DNA from: Corythucha ciliata
Lineage: Eukaryota; Arthropoda; Insecta; Hemiptera; Tingidae
Direction: 5' to 3'
Length of the DNA: 64,000 bases
Assembly (NCBI GenBank): GCA_038030265.1
Contig: CM075937.1
Span: 45,426,198-45,490,197, forward strand
The notes below the pieces were generated by a model that searched no databases, was not told the origin of the DNA, and saw nothing but the letters and a program-made list of their open reading frames with translations. This document shows, one piece after another, positions 23,388 to 34,229 of the stretch. Every line of letters begins with the position of its first letter. The stretch's first letter is position 1. Both the position numbers and the translations under genes were made by a program.

Positions 23388-24911
23388 ATTTGATGATACC
23401 ATATCCAGTAGGATGCAGGGTGCCCTTAACATAGTGCAGCGATGGTGCAGCAGGCATGGTCTCAGGGTTAACCCTGAGAAGACCACCCTTGTTGCGTTTA
23501 CCAGGCGGAGGAAGCTGGCATTAAAGGTAGTTCGACTGAATGGAGAAGTGTTGAAAGTAGGACAAGAAGTCAAGTACCTTGGAGTTACCCTGGATCAGGG
23601 GCTCAAATCGACCTCGCACATCAAGAGGGTGCTGAATAAGGCCACGTTCGCATTGTGGGCTGGTCGGAAAATGTTTGGCAAAACATGGGGTCTAAAGCCA
23701 AAAATGGTGTTGTGGCTGTATACAGCCGTTGTTAGGCCTATCGTCACCTATGGCTCACTCCTATGGTGGCAGAAGACGAAACAAGGGACAGTCCAGGCCT
23801 TGCTGAGTAAGTTGCAGCGCCAGGCCTGTCTTGGAGTAACGGGTGCTATGCATTCGTGCCCGACGGCGGCCATGGAGGTGTTACTGGACATGCCTCCCCT
23901 GCACTTTCATGTGCAGGCGACCGCATATATGGCGGCGGTGAGACTGCTGCGGGCGGAGCACGTGAAGCGGGGTGTCCAGGTTGGGCACTTGCGTGTTCTG
24001 GAGGAAGTTGCATGTAGTGAGGCGGCTGAAGTCGTTACGGATCTCATGCATGTGAGGATGGATTTTGAAAAACCCTTTGAGGTCGATATAGGTAACCGCG
24101 ACCTTTGGGATAAGGGTTTGCCGAGGTTTAAGCCCGGCACGCAAGTATGGTATACTGATGGATCTGTGAAGGACGGGGGTGCTGGCATTGGGGTCTTTGG
24201 CCCCAGGCTTCTGCATTGGGAGTCCCTTGGGACGACCGCCACCATCTTTCAGGCGGAGATCTATGCTATAGAAGCCTGTGCGCGGAAGATTAGTGAGAGG
24301 GGTCTTCGGAAAGCGAAGATCTTCATCCTGTCTGACAGCCAGGCGGCTCTTAAAGCCCTAGGCTCAAGTGTCGTGAATTCGAAGCTAGTTTGGGGATGGT
24401 CTTGAAGCCCTCAGGCCTGTGGCAACGGCAAACAGCCTTACTTTGATGTGGGTGCCGGGTCACAAGGGGTTTGAGGGGAATGAAATGGCTGATCAACTCG
24501 CGAAGAGAGGATCAGAGATACCTTACGTGGACCCGGAGCCAAGTCTCGGGGTCAAGACGGGAGCCCCGGAAGTCGGGGGCTAACGGGACATTGTGCCCTT
24601 CGATATACACTCAGACTAATGGAGAAGTCTGACACGGACATTTGCAGATTTTGCGACTTGGCCGTGGAAACAGCAGAGCACGTACTGTGTGAGTGCGAGG
24701 CTCTGGGGCGGGGCGGTTACGCTTTCACCATCTTGGAAATGATGTGCTTCAACCGGAGGACATCTCCAGGATGGCTACGGGAAATATCCTCAACTTCGTT
24801 AAGGAGTGGTGGTGGAGGACGCTTGAAAACTAGCGTCTTTCTTGGCAGGGCAACCTGAGGGGACACCACAATAGATCTTTTAGGTCGAGTTTGGTAGGAG
24901 ATAGTTTCTTC
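23384..24911 (+). mobile_element. I-like retrotransposon, copy 3 (both ends missing)
   Basis: This copy starts at the equivalent of ~19511 of copy 1 (caaatttgatgatacc) and ends in the 3' UTR at tttcttc, where the 5' LTR of the Gypsy element begins. A stretch of roughly 160 bp between RNase H and the CCHC region is missing and replaced by a short unrelated filler near 24540-24580. Confidence 0.85.
23386..24833 (+). pseudogene. ORF2 of copy 3: thumb, RNase H, CCHC fragments
   Basis: The frame is open from 23413 to 24405. An extra G (ggggatggtc, near 24398) then ends it, the same extra G that copy 1 has and copy 2 lacks. Beyond the internal deletion the CCHC segment is readable again, with a small duplication (ggggcggggcgg) near 24710. 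The original stop TAG is at 24831-24833. No catalytic reverse transcriptase box is present. Confidence 0.85.
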
Positions 24912-25106
24912 TGTGGTGTACCGACTCCAGTGACGTCACGGCGTTCTTGAAGTTTCAATTACGTATCTTTTATCCTTTATCTTTTTATCTTACTCTCGTT
25001 CAGTATCATTCATTGCTTTTGATTTTATGCTTTGTACGATTTATATTCACTTTCAAAATATATACCGCTTACGCGTTTTCTTTCGAATATGGACTTCTTT
25101 AATACA
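24912..25106 (+). mobile_element. 5' LTR of the Gypsy element
   Basis: It starts TGTGGTGTACC and ends ...TAATACA, so it has TG...CA termini. It matches the 3' LTR with about five small differences, including a 4-bp insertion in the 3' copy. It carries TGACGTCA at 24931-24938. No primer-binding site follows, because the interior is deleted right after it. Confidence 0.85.
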
Positions 25107-27726
25107 AAAGAAAAACGGAACTAGATTCCCTCGAACGCCAGGGCGTCATTGAAAAAGTGGACTACTGCCAATGGGGGACACCTCTAGTAATCGTGCCAAA
25201 GCCAAACTCTGCGCTGATTACAAGGTAACAATCAACAGCCAATTACAACCGGCGCATTATCCAATTCCTAAACTCGAAGATCTCTTTAATAAGCTACACG
25301 GTAGCTCCTACTTCTGTGTTTTAGATCTGTACAAGGCTTACCTCCACGTTAAGCTAGACGATGAAACTGCTAAAATAGCCGCCTTGAATACACACCGAGG
25401 CACTTACAAGGCTAAACGTTTATTTTTCGGACTTGCCTCTGCCCCTAGCATCTTTCACTCGATAATGGCCCCTATTTTCGATGGCCTTGACGGTTGTATT
25501 TCGTACTTCGACGACATTGTCGTATTCGGCAAAACCAAAGCCGAATGTTATGATCGGTTACGCGCCTGTTTAGACCGCATACGCTCGTGCAACATTCACT
25601 TAAATAAGGATAAGTGTCGTTTTTTCGTCAGGCGTATTCGTTATCTGGGCCACATCGTCTCAGATAAAGGCCTCGAAAAGGACCCCGACAAAGTCAAGGC
25701 AATCGTACACGCGCCTGCGCCCACAAACGTGGATGAACTACGCTCCTTCCTGGGTCTCGTTACGTTTTATGTCAAATTCATACCGCAAGCCTCGACATTA
25801 CTACATCCATTGATGAACGCATTACTCCAAAAAGAAATTCCTTTCCAATGGTCCACAGCGTGTCAACAGGCGTTTCAGAAGCTGAAAACAGAAATCACGG
25901 GTGATCGAGTCTTAACAACATTTTCTCCTGACCTTCCGTTAGTTCTCGAAACGGATGCCAGCCCGTACGGATTAGGAGCAACTCTGTCGCACTCCGTGGA
26001 TGGCACACTCAAACCGATTGCTTTTATTTCGCGCTCGCTCACTACGGCTGAACGCAAATACAGTCATTTGGACAAAGAAGCCACGGCTATATATTGGGCC
26101 ATAAAACGATTTTACCAGTACCTGTACGGCACTAAATTTGTATTGGTAACGGACAACCGCCCGCTTCGTTCCATATTCGATCCGCAAAAGAATCTACCGT
26201 CGATTTCTGCCTTGCGTCTTACCCGCTATGCCATTTTTCTTCGCCAATTTGACTACACGATCCAGCACAGAGCAGGTTGCGATATGAAAACAGCCGACTA
26301 CCTGTCTCGCGCACCCTTGCCGTTGGCATACCCCGACGTTACCGACGAAGCGTACACCATTTCAGAAAACGCCATAAACTTCATTACTCGGGCGTTCACA
26401 GCCAAAGACGTTCTGTACCACACGAATAAGGATGCTAAACTAGCAAAAATAAAATCCGAACTTCAATCTGGCTGTGCCGAACACACGGATTTGTCATTGC
26501 ATAATGGGATCATAATGCGAGGAACCAGGGTAGTCATCCCGGAGGCGTTACAGCCGTACGTCCTAAATGAGCTCCATGCAACACACAGTGGCATTGTGAA
26601 AATGAAAGCGCTGGCCAGATCAACCTGCTACTGGCAAGGTCTCGACCACGACATTGAAGCGATGGTACGCTCATGTCCCGCGTGCGTGGCCGTAAAACAT
26701 AACCCACAAAAAGCACCGTTACACCCCTGGGAACAGGCCACGGAAGCTTGGCAGCGCATACATGCAGATTTTGCAGGCCCGATCAACGGCCAACAATTCT
26801 TGATTGTCATCGACACACACACGAAATGGCTGGAAATCGAAAGCTTCAGCAAGCCCCCAACATCAAAATCGACAATCGCAGCATTCCGACGCATATTTGC
26901 ACGCTACGGCATTCCCCATGTTTTAGTCACAGACAATGCCTCGATTTTCACATCGGAGGAATTCGAGGCATTCTGTGAGTCGCTCGGCACCGCCCATCGA
27001 ACATCAGCCCCATACCACCCGGCGACAAATGGTCAAGCGGAGCGTACGGTCCAAACATTTAAGCGAAAATTGAAAGTTTTGCTGTATGAACAGCCCTTGG
27101 ACATAGACGGCCATATCCAGACCATAATCAGTCAGTACAGAGTGACTCCGCTTTCTACGGGAAAGTCTTCCGCCGAACACTTCTTTGGTAGACAACTAAA
27201 GACGCGTCTTCATATACTACGCCCAGCGACAACAATTGAACAATCACCCAGCGGTCCACTGCCGTCCTCCCGATCGTTTGCTCTTGGACAACGCGTCATG
27301 TCTCGAAATTTTTTGGGCTCCGACAAATGGCGCTTGGGCACCGTCATCGAAGTGCTTGGACGTTTAATATACATGGTCCGCCTCGACAATAAATGTGTGG
27401 TCAAGCGTCACGCGAACCAGCTTCGCGCTACTGAATGCCTCCCCCCAGACGCGGTAGATCCAGAAACAAACGATGAAAGGCCGGTAAACAAAAAGGCGGT
27501 CACTTTCACATTTCCACCACTCTGTCTGGAAAGGACCGCTGATCAACGGAAGTCGCCGGAAAACATCGCACAGTTGAGAAGTCCGAGAAGACAGTCCCAG
27601 GGAACCAGCCCTCACGCTGCTAACGGACAGACCCAGTCGCCGTTGACAGACGGATACGAGCAACAGCTGACCCCGGTACGCCGGTCGACAAGGGTACGTC
27701 GCCCGGTCGTGCGACTCGATTTATAA
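25107..27726 (+). pseudogene. Gypsy pol: partial reverse transcriptase, RNase H, integrase
   Basis: Upstream of 25198 the frame reads an early RT segment (ELDSLERQGVIEKV, TPLVIVPKPN). A short deletion then shifts to the long frame that ends at TAA 27724-27726. The long frame has LCADYK, FGLASAPS and the YFDD catalytic box. RNase H follows (ETDASPYGLGA, HLDKEATAIYWAIKRF, TDNRPL), then the integrase HHCC-type zinc region (H...H...CPAC) and its DDE core (HADFAG, VTDNAS, GQAERTVQ). The C-terminal tail is basic and unstructured. Order RT-RH-IN is that of Ty3/Gypsy. The ATG at 25171 is out of the original frame and not a real start. It is non-functional as it stands. Confidence 0.92.
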
Positions 27727-27737
27727 GCAGGGGAGAC
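27727..27737 (+). other. Polypurine tract
   Basis: A purine-rich gcaggggagac lies immediately before the 3' LTR and one base after the pol stop. It is the expected position of the plus-strand primer. Confidence 0.75.
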
Positions 27738-27936
27738 TGTGGTGTACCGACTCCAGTGACGTCACGGCGTTCTTGAAGTTTCAATTAGGTACGTATCTTT
27801 TATCCTTTACCTTTTTATCTTACTCTCGTTCAGTAACATTCATTGCTTTTGATTTTATGCTTTGTACGATTTATATTCACATTCAAAATATATACCGCTT
27901 ACGCGTTTTCTTTCGAATACCGACTTCTTTAATACA
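27738..27936 (+). mobile_element. 3' LTR of the Gypsy element
   Basis: A 199-bp TG...CA repeat, nearly identical to the 5' LTR. TGACGTCA lies at 27757-27764. Followed by A-rich unique DNA. Confidence 0.85.
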
Positions 27937-30915
27937 AAAGAAAAAACATTAAAGCTTCCCTCCTCTTTTTACCAACAAAAAAAAAACACGCGCGCTAACA
28001 GCACGTAATCCCAAAATTCACCTTGTAAATCCGCCACTTCGAATTGTGAAGTTTTTCAATGTAAAACCATAGAATACTCAAATTTTAGTTACTAGGGGCA
28101 TACGTATAGAAATTCGCTACGAGGGGAGAGGGCACTTCAACAGCAGTGTCATGCCAAATCTGTTATCTGAAATCTGTGTGTGTGCGTTGTCTGAGTTCTG
28201 TAATTGATTTCAGTCTCATTGAAAATCGTGATGAGCACGACCTGTTATAGGTTTCAGGTCCTCTTTTGATCTTGACGTTTCTTATAAAATCCACGATTTT
28301 GGGACTTCCCCCGAAACACTTGAAAAGCCCAAATTTTGATGACTCCACGATTTTATAGCCTGAAAAACTTTAAAATTGTCGGCTTCAAAGGCGCTCTGGA
28401 CATCTCCCTGGTGAGTCGACCCTCCCTACCTTCCCCCGTAACCATCATCATAAAATTCCTTCTCTTTTGAGAAGAGGAGGCATTTTTCGTTATACTGTAC
28501 CCAACGACTACCACGTGTTGTTACTTTTTATTTTTCTCGTTCGAAGCTTTTGCTGTTAAAGGAACACGTGTGTGTTCTACCACGTGCTGTTCTAAGTCCC
28601 CCCCTCCCACCTCCCTTCCGCCCACACACCGCCATCCCAGCACTTCTCCCACTCATCCGGGTCACAGGGTCATTTCACAGTCAGAAAAACGTCACAAGAT
28701 TTATGTGGGCAAAGATGACTCGCTAAATTCACCACCCGTCCCTTTTTGAAAACAAGTACAAAAAAAAAAAAAGGTTCTGAAACGCCTCTATAGGCTCTTC
28801 TATTGAAAAATCGAGAATTACACTATGGAGTGGGGTGGGGGAGGGAGGGAACTTGCCCGACCACCAGGAGGATGCCCGTCGAATTTTACACTGCAACAGC
28901 ATTTTGATTGCCAAGGGTGCGTGGTCAGTAACAGAACGGTAGCAATGACTGCAGGTCATTGCTACCCGACAGATGCCCTTACTAGGGTTATTTCTAGTTT
29001 TTTATTTCAACAGGAAATTCGAGTTACGTAACTCTTTTTCGATTTGGGGTACAACTTCCGTTCTAAGACAGCCCCGGCGAAATCGGGCGATGTGAATAAT
29101 TTTTAATTACGAACTATAATAGGCAGTTTCACTATATCGTACGCGCGTACACTGATCCCGCCTTCCACCACTGGGGAGGGGGGGCTAGAAAATTTTTGGC
29201 TTTTTCAAATAACTTCGACCTCCTCCCCCCCCCGTCTTCACATCCCCACCGCCCGTCAAAGGCAAGGCAATTGAATGGAGAGAGGAAGTTAGATATGGAT
29301 GGATGATGTTGATGAAGAGAGGGATGAGAGGAGGGCGTGGGCCCCGCTGGCGGATGTGTCAGAAATAGATCCCTTCCCGCCCCCGCCACCCCCTCCCCAC
29401 CCCAACTACCGCACAGATCGAGACAATCCCTCCGCCGTCACCCACTCACCCCCCCTTCCTAACACACACCCACACCATTGCCGATTACAACCACCCCCGC
29501 AGTCACCACCAGCTCTTACGGATGCTTTTTGGAATATTACGCCCTCGCGAAGCTTCTCCCTAGATTTTTCGTCTTAAAGGTAATAGGATGCTCTTAAGAT
29601 GAGAAAAAAGAAGTTTTTTTTTTTATTTCTTCTTTAAATGAGGCGGCGGCAGACGGTCGGGAGACTTGGAATTGCTCGGTGGGGGGGGGGGGATTATCGT
29701 ATGAATGGAACTCTCTATTTTTATGGTTCGGGGCTGCTGAGTGAGTTGACGCTGCTTTTCATCCCTTCCTCAGAAATTCTAGTTAATAGGAACAGAGTGG
29801 AAAATAAAATACAATAAAGAAAACCGTTAAGATGTTTTGACGTTGAAAGACAGGGAATGCAACTTCGATAGTTATTGGCCCATGGCCGTGTGATTCGACT
29901 CCCACGATCTAGTTTTCAACAGCACCCCCCCCCCGCCGCCGCTCCTTCTTACGTGATAGTTTTATGGTCGTATAAGTACTTGCAAGTATTATGCGGTTGG
30001 AAATTTTTGTGGTTAGGTTTAACCAACCACAAAAAAGGCCAGTACCACAAAGAAAAACTCCAGTATTGCACAAAGCGAGACTTTTTAAAAATTTGTATCA
30101 AATTTGGCATCTGCGAAATGCGCAAAACAGCGCTGGTTATGAAGAATTTTAGACATGCAAGCTCGCCGCCCTGCTCACTCCGATCTCCCGTTCCAACTCG
30201 GAGATTCTAAAAATCAACAATCTTTACAACTTCCTTCAATTATAAACACGTTAATGAAGTTTCAGGGTGAAATATGCTAGCAGTCAGGATACGCTTTTTT
30301 TTCTTTTTTTTTTATAGAAAAGAAAAACACTTATATCCCGAGCTACCAACCGCTACCTTTACATACTTGTCAAGCGTTTGGCAACTAACTAGTAAACAGT
30401 AATTTTCTTGCCAATTCACCCCCGCCCCCATTCCTCGCCTTCAAGACTACTTCGGCCAAACACACACATCTTCACACCTATTTTGCTTCCTTCCAAGAAG
30501 CTTTTTTTTTTTTTTTTTTCGCTTTAAAATAACAATCTCCCTCTCTCTGAGTGGCGGCGGCGGTGTGGAGGGGCGGAAGGAAAAGCTTTGACAAAGTCCG
30601 CGTCACACATACACAAAAAAAGCTTTCAACTTATTAATGAAATAAAAATATAAAACGCTCGGGCAATATTGTCGTGAGCACACCTGTCCTTTAAAACTGT
30701 AAAGAGCGTGTTCAACTTTAAAAAAAAAAAAAAAAACAACAAAAATACATTTATGTAAACCCTCCCTCCTTCTCCAACCTCACGCGACAACAAGAGAGTG
30801 AGATTGTTTGCCTAAAATAATTTCGAACTTTACGAAACATATATTTTTTATTATTTATAATTATTAACACATCGATTTCAAAAATTATATTTCAAATTAA
30901 AAAAAAAAAAAACCC
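27937..30915. other. Unique non-coding DNA downstream of eIF5B
   Basis: This stretch has many homopolymers and C-rich tracts, and no dispersed repeat was recognised. Open frames such as the proline-rich one near 29299-29577 are low-complexity. A perfect 12-bp inverted repeat with a 5-bp loop (ggtagcaatgac) lies at 28938-28966. The part next to 30915 is presumably the eIF5B 3' UTR. Confidence 0.4.
30847..30852 (-). terminator. Candidate poly(A) signal for eIF5B
   Basis: AATAAA on the minus strand, about 65 bp downstream of the eIF5B stop codon. The area is A/T-rich, so this is only plausible. Confidence 0.35.
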
Positions 30916-31023
30916 TCAAAGGATTTGGAAAAGTTTTTTCAATTCGACCATGAGCTGCCAGTCCGTTTTAACCAAATCTTCTCTGAAGTAATCCTTGCAA
31001 GCGTCTATTGACTGCCGACTTAT
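30916..31023 (-). CDS. eIF5B: eIF5B last coding exon
   Basis: This exon encodes the final 35 residues plus TGA (30916-30918). It opens ISRQSIDACKDYFREDL and closes WQLMVELKKLFQIL, matching the extreme C-terminus of animal eIF5B, the part of domain IV that contacts the eIF1A tail during ribosomal subunit joining. The acceptor is ...gttcacag before 31023, and the phase is 0. That joins exactly to the previous exon, which ends LVSK at 47576, across a 16,552-bp intron. No other candidate for this terminal exon was seen nearer the upstream exons. Confidence 0.93.
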   Translation of the reverse strand: MSRQSIDACKDYFREDLVKTDWQLMVELKKLFQIL

Positions 31024-32267
31024 CTGTGAACAAGTACAAAAAAAAAAAGATAAAAAAAAAAAAAGTTGGTCGGGTTACAATTTTTCGACAAATTCTGGGG
31101 TGCTACAAAATTGGAAACACTGTAAAGTCAACAAATTTGCGAATTCCCTAGCGCGGGACACAATACACATAGCATGGGGGAAGTCCTTCGGGGCAAAGAA
31201 TAACTTGTGGGCGGTAAAAAGGAATTCTTGAAAGAGTGTAAGGGTATGGATGGATTGGTGGAGGGTGGAGGGGGGAACTGCCCACATTAAAATCGTTCAC
31301 TCGTTTAAAAAAAAAAAAGTCCACCCAACAATACCACTTTCATCTCTTTTTTTTTTTTTTAGTTCACGAATTCAAGACAATTTGTTTTTCTCTCGTTCAT
31401 TTTTTTTTTTTTTTTTATGTTCGAAAGAAGAAAAGCAAACCGAATTAGCCGGGAGGGAGGGGGGTCTAAATTGTTGAAAATAAATAATGTCCCCCCTTCC
31501 TTCTACCATAAGTATGGGAGATTGGGAAAATAAGGCGATTTGTTTCGGCGGTTTTGTTGGAGCGATTTGTGCCAGGCGCGGATCCAGCAGGGGGCTAATG
31601 AGGCTTTAGCCCCCCCCCCCCACTGGGCGGAACCTCCCCCAACTTTGCCTAAACCTCACGTCTCCAAAGTCAAATTTCCGAGTTTTCAAACAATCTCAAA
31701 AGAAAAATCGTGGGAACAAAAGGGGTAGGGGTTGCCACAATTCATGACCAATTCTACATGACTAGAATTTCCGCTTGGGAAGGCTATACACTCAACAAAG
31801 TTATCTTATTTTGTGTTAAAGAAGTAAGTAAATTAATTAACTGATTTTACCCGGACGACACGGAAAGGCAAAGCCTAAAGCCCGCCACTCACGTGCAGTT
31901 TGAACTGTCAGTTCGAACTGTCAGTTTGGACTGTTCAGTTCAGTCCCCACACACGTGCAGTTTAAACTGCACGTGAGTGGGCATTTCGTCTCAGTTAAGG
32001 TGAACTGCACAGTTAAACTGTACAGTTCTCAGTTCAATTGCTACTATCCGAAGATTGTTTCCGCCGTTTCAACCATTTCTTGCACCACTGCCTGCGTCTT
32101 TTAGGTTGGTTACTTTCCTGACGAATCACTGCACAAATTAAACCGAGAACGGCAATACGGTCCTGCTCATTCGAATCCATGTTAACTGAAGAATTGAACT
32201 GTACGTGTGTGGCGGACTGAACTGAACAATCGAAACTGACAGTTTAATACCACGTGTCTGTTTTTGA

Positions 32268-32677
32268 CCTAAAGGTATAAAATGGGAATCAAAGGCTACT
32301 CTAACATGGAGTATACGTACCGAATATGATGCTTCTAGAATCAACTGGTGATTTATAGTGATTTTTTGACCATTTAACCCCTATTCCCCCCCCCCTACAA
32401 TTTGACCAATTTGGCCCAAATGTAATACCGACCAGGGTCTTATGACTACTGATTTTTGTGCCAAAGCGCGTTCCGCTAAATTGATTTCTTCGAGAGTTAT
32501 CGTGCTAACAAGAAAACGGCCATAATATTATAAATAAACAATGAAATATATGTATGAATCCTAGAGACCACAGAATTCGTGTTCTAGAGGTTCCGAAACG
32601 TGAAAAAAACATGACATGACCCATGTTTGCCACCATCACGACGAGACCAATAGTGCATTTTCAGAATGAAATGCACT
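32268..32677 (-). mobile_element. Inverted copy of the AGTGCATTTCATTCTG element
   Basis: Reverse complement of 50312-50590, sharing the inverted end AGTGCATTTCATTCTG (here ending at 32677) and a long middle segment. It contains about 130 bp (32521-32650) that the 50.3-kb copy lacks. The left limit is approximate. Confidence 0.65.
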
Positions 32678-32708
32678 AAAAAGAAGTGAAGGGAGCGAAA
32701 TGCATTAA

Positions 32709-32781
32709 GCCCTGTTCACATCTATCATGCACGCTTCTGATCCGACACCGATCATGCATTTTTTGATAGGTGTGGGGACCG
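32709..32781. mobile_element. 73-bp MITE inside transposase remnant
   Basis: The ends GCCCTGTTCACATCTATC and, inverted, CGGTCCCCACACCTATC pair imperfectly. TAA flanks it at 32706-32708 and 32782-32784. It is one of the smallest elements in the window. Confidence 0.55.
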
Positions 32782-32784
32782 TAA

Positions 32785-33071
32785 TAGGCGTTAATACCGA
32801 GTAATTGACGGCTGCTACGGTTTTCATCCCTCTCAGATTGCCTTTCCAACCAAAATATAGTCTGCACTGTTTCGTTCATGCGGAAATAATTGAGGAAATC
32901 TAATGGTTCTTCAAACAGTTCTTTTAACAAGCCACTATCCGAAGATTGTTTCCGCCGTTTCAACCATTCCTTGCACCACTGCCTGCGTCTTTTAGGTTGG
33001 TTACTTTCTTGATGACTAACTGCACAAATTAAACCGAGAACGGCAATACGGTCCTGCTCGTTCGAATCCAT
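32785..33071 (-). pseudogene. N-terminal fragment of a Harbinger-like transposase
   Basis: The ATG at 33071 starts MDSNEQDRIAVLGLICAV and leads to RRRQWCKEWLKRRKQSSD and LDFLNYFRMNE. The basic W-containing stretch followed by an FRM segment is typical of the N-terminal part of HARBI1-type DDE transposases. The frame degenerates after the FRM region and no DDE catalytic core follows. The position inside a TAA-flanked TIR element supports the assignment, which was made from motif memory. Confidence 0.6.
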
Positions 33072-33262
33072 TATGTTAACTGAAGAATTGAACTGCATGT
33101 GTGTGGGGGACTGAACTGAACAGTCCAAACTGACAGTTTGAACTGACAGTTCAACTGAGAACTGTACAGTTTAACTGTGCAGTTCACCTTAACTGAGACG
33201 AAATGCCCACTCACGTGCAGTTTAGACTGTCAGTTAAAACTGCACGTGAGTGGGGCCCTTAA

Positions 33263-33702
33263 AGCTTTGGTTTCCTAGAAAAGCGGTGCCGTAATATTAC
33301 GGTAGAAAATTTCCCTTTTATATCATACTATAGTTGCCTAGAGAGCGGTAAACAGACAGCGGCACCGCTTCCATCGTGACGGTGGCGATGAACGTTTTTT
33401 CCTCGTAGCTTCAACTATTTGATAGTATTTTCTTTTAACAACAGAATATAGAGTCGTTTTCGGACAGGATTAATTACAACTTCGTCACCATCCAGCGTCC
33501 AGATAGTTTTCACGCTCATTTTAAACAAAAAACGTTCATCGTCACCGTCAAAAATCGTTGATGAACAGTTCATCACCGTCATGAACGGCCGTCTCATTCG
33601 AAGCGGTGCCGCTGTCTGTTGACCGCTCTCAACAGGTGTGATTTAAAAGGGGATTTTTTCTACCGCTATATTACGGCACCGCTTTTCTAGGAAACCAAAG
33701 CT
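33263..33702. mobile_element. Fold-back element with ~150-bp arms (TE2)
   Basis: It begins AGCTTTGGTTTCCTAGAAAA and ends with the complement; the arms remain pairable for about 150 bp (gcggtgccgtaatat, acagacagcggcaccgct). TAA flanks it at 33260-33262 and 33703-33705, each shared with the neighbouring element. There is no coding frame beyond 60 codons. Confidence 0.8.
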
Positions 33703-33814
33703 TAAAGTATAGTATCCACAGTGCGAGGCAGCTCGCCTCGGGGTGAGGCATGCGTTGTTGAGTTAAATTGTACCCTCGCATGCTCGATGCGAGCACGCGA
33801 ACCACCTTTCAAAG

Positions 33815-34141
33815 TTGATGGCAGTAGACATGGCCCCGCCAACCAGGAAGAACGTTGAAGTGGCGGCCGCTGCCTACATTGTGATGCCTACGATCGTTAA
33901 GAAAAAGCGACAGAAAAAATGGCGGCACCGTTGGTGGGTCAAACAATTGTTTAAAATGGGGTGGAATACGGGAACAGGATACTACAGGAGCCCAATAGAG
34001 ATGCCATCTTCTTATTTAAATAATTTGCCGGAATATTCACGGCTAAAGATATTTCCCGCAAGAGATCTTCCTGAAGATTTTTGTTGTAACATTGTGGGTG
34101 TTTTGGATCCCTCAATAAACGATGCTGTTCATATAATTTAA
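33815..34141 (+). CDS. 108-codon frame in TE3, possible transposase first exon
   Basis: The protein has a basic run (KKKRQKKWRHRWWVKQLFK) and then a less biased tail ending in TAA. The RWWV motif recalls the N-terminal region of Harbinger transposases, but the following residues do not match that pattern clearly. No catalytic residues are present. It could equally be a DNA-binding accessory frame or chance. Confidence 0.3.
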   Translation: MMAVDMAPPTRKNVEVAAAAYIVMPTIVKKKRQKKWRHRWWVKQLFKMGWNTGTGYYRSPIEMPSSYLNNLPEYSRLKIFPARDLPEDFCCNIVGVLDPSINDAVHII

Positions 34142-34229
34142 CGATAGGTACCATGAAGTACTTCGTTTTCCATGGCGCGGTTTTGTGCGCTCCGAGGCAA
34201 GCTAAGCTGGTATCCACTAAACGCACGCC

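Larger units (their letters stand above)
24912..27936 (+). mobile_element. Ty3/Gypsy LTR retrotransposon, internally deleted
   Basis: The order is LTR, truncated pol, polypurine tract, LTR. Gag, protease and the start of the reverse transcriptase are missing, so the 5' LTR abuts pol at about 25107-25114. The left flank is the 3' UTR of the I-like element. The right flank (aaagaaaaaacatt...) does not continue that UTR, so one side has been rearranged after insertion. Confidence 0.9.
31879..33259 (-). mobile_element. PIF/Harbinger deletion derivative (TE1)
   Basis: Ends AGCCCGCCACTCACGTGCAG and, inverted, AGGGCCCCACTCACGTGCAG; TAA flanks it at 31876-31878 and 33260-33262. Palindromic cagttt/aaactg blocks fill both ends. 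The N-terminal transposase segment appears twice (about 32035-32180 and 32925-33071), so the interior is scrambled. Two other elements, at 32268-32677 and 32709-32781, sit inside it. Confidence 0.8.

Noticed and set aside
25171..25206. ATG at 25171 as the start of Gypsy pol
   Set aside because: Upstream in another frame lies genuine reverse transcriptase sequence; the ATG frame before LCADYK is out of register because of a small deletion.
29299..29577. Proline-rich 92-codon open frame
   Set aside because: Low-complexity C-rich DNA gives the prolines; no domain, splice context or conservation clue.
32138..32344. 68-codon minus-strand frame as a gene
   Set aside because: It crosses the boundary between two transposon fragments; only part of it reflects the duplicated transposase N-terminus, in a shifted frame.
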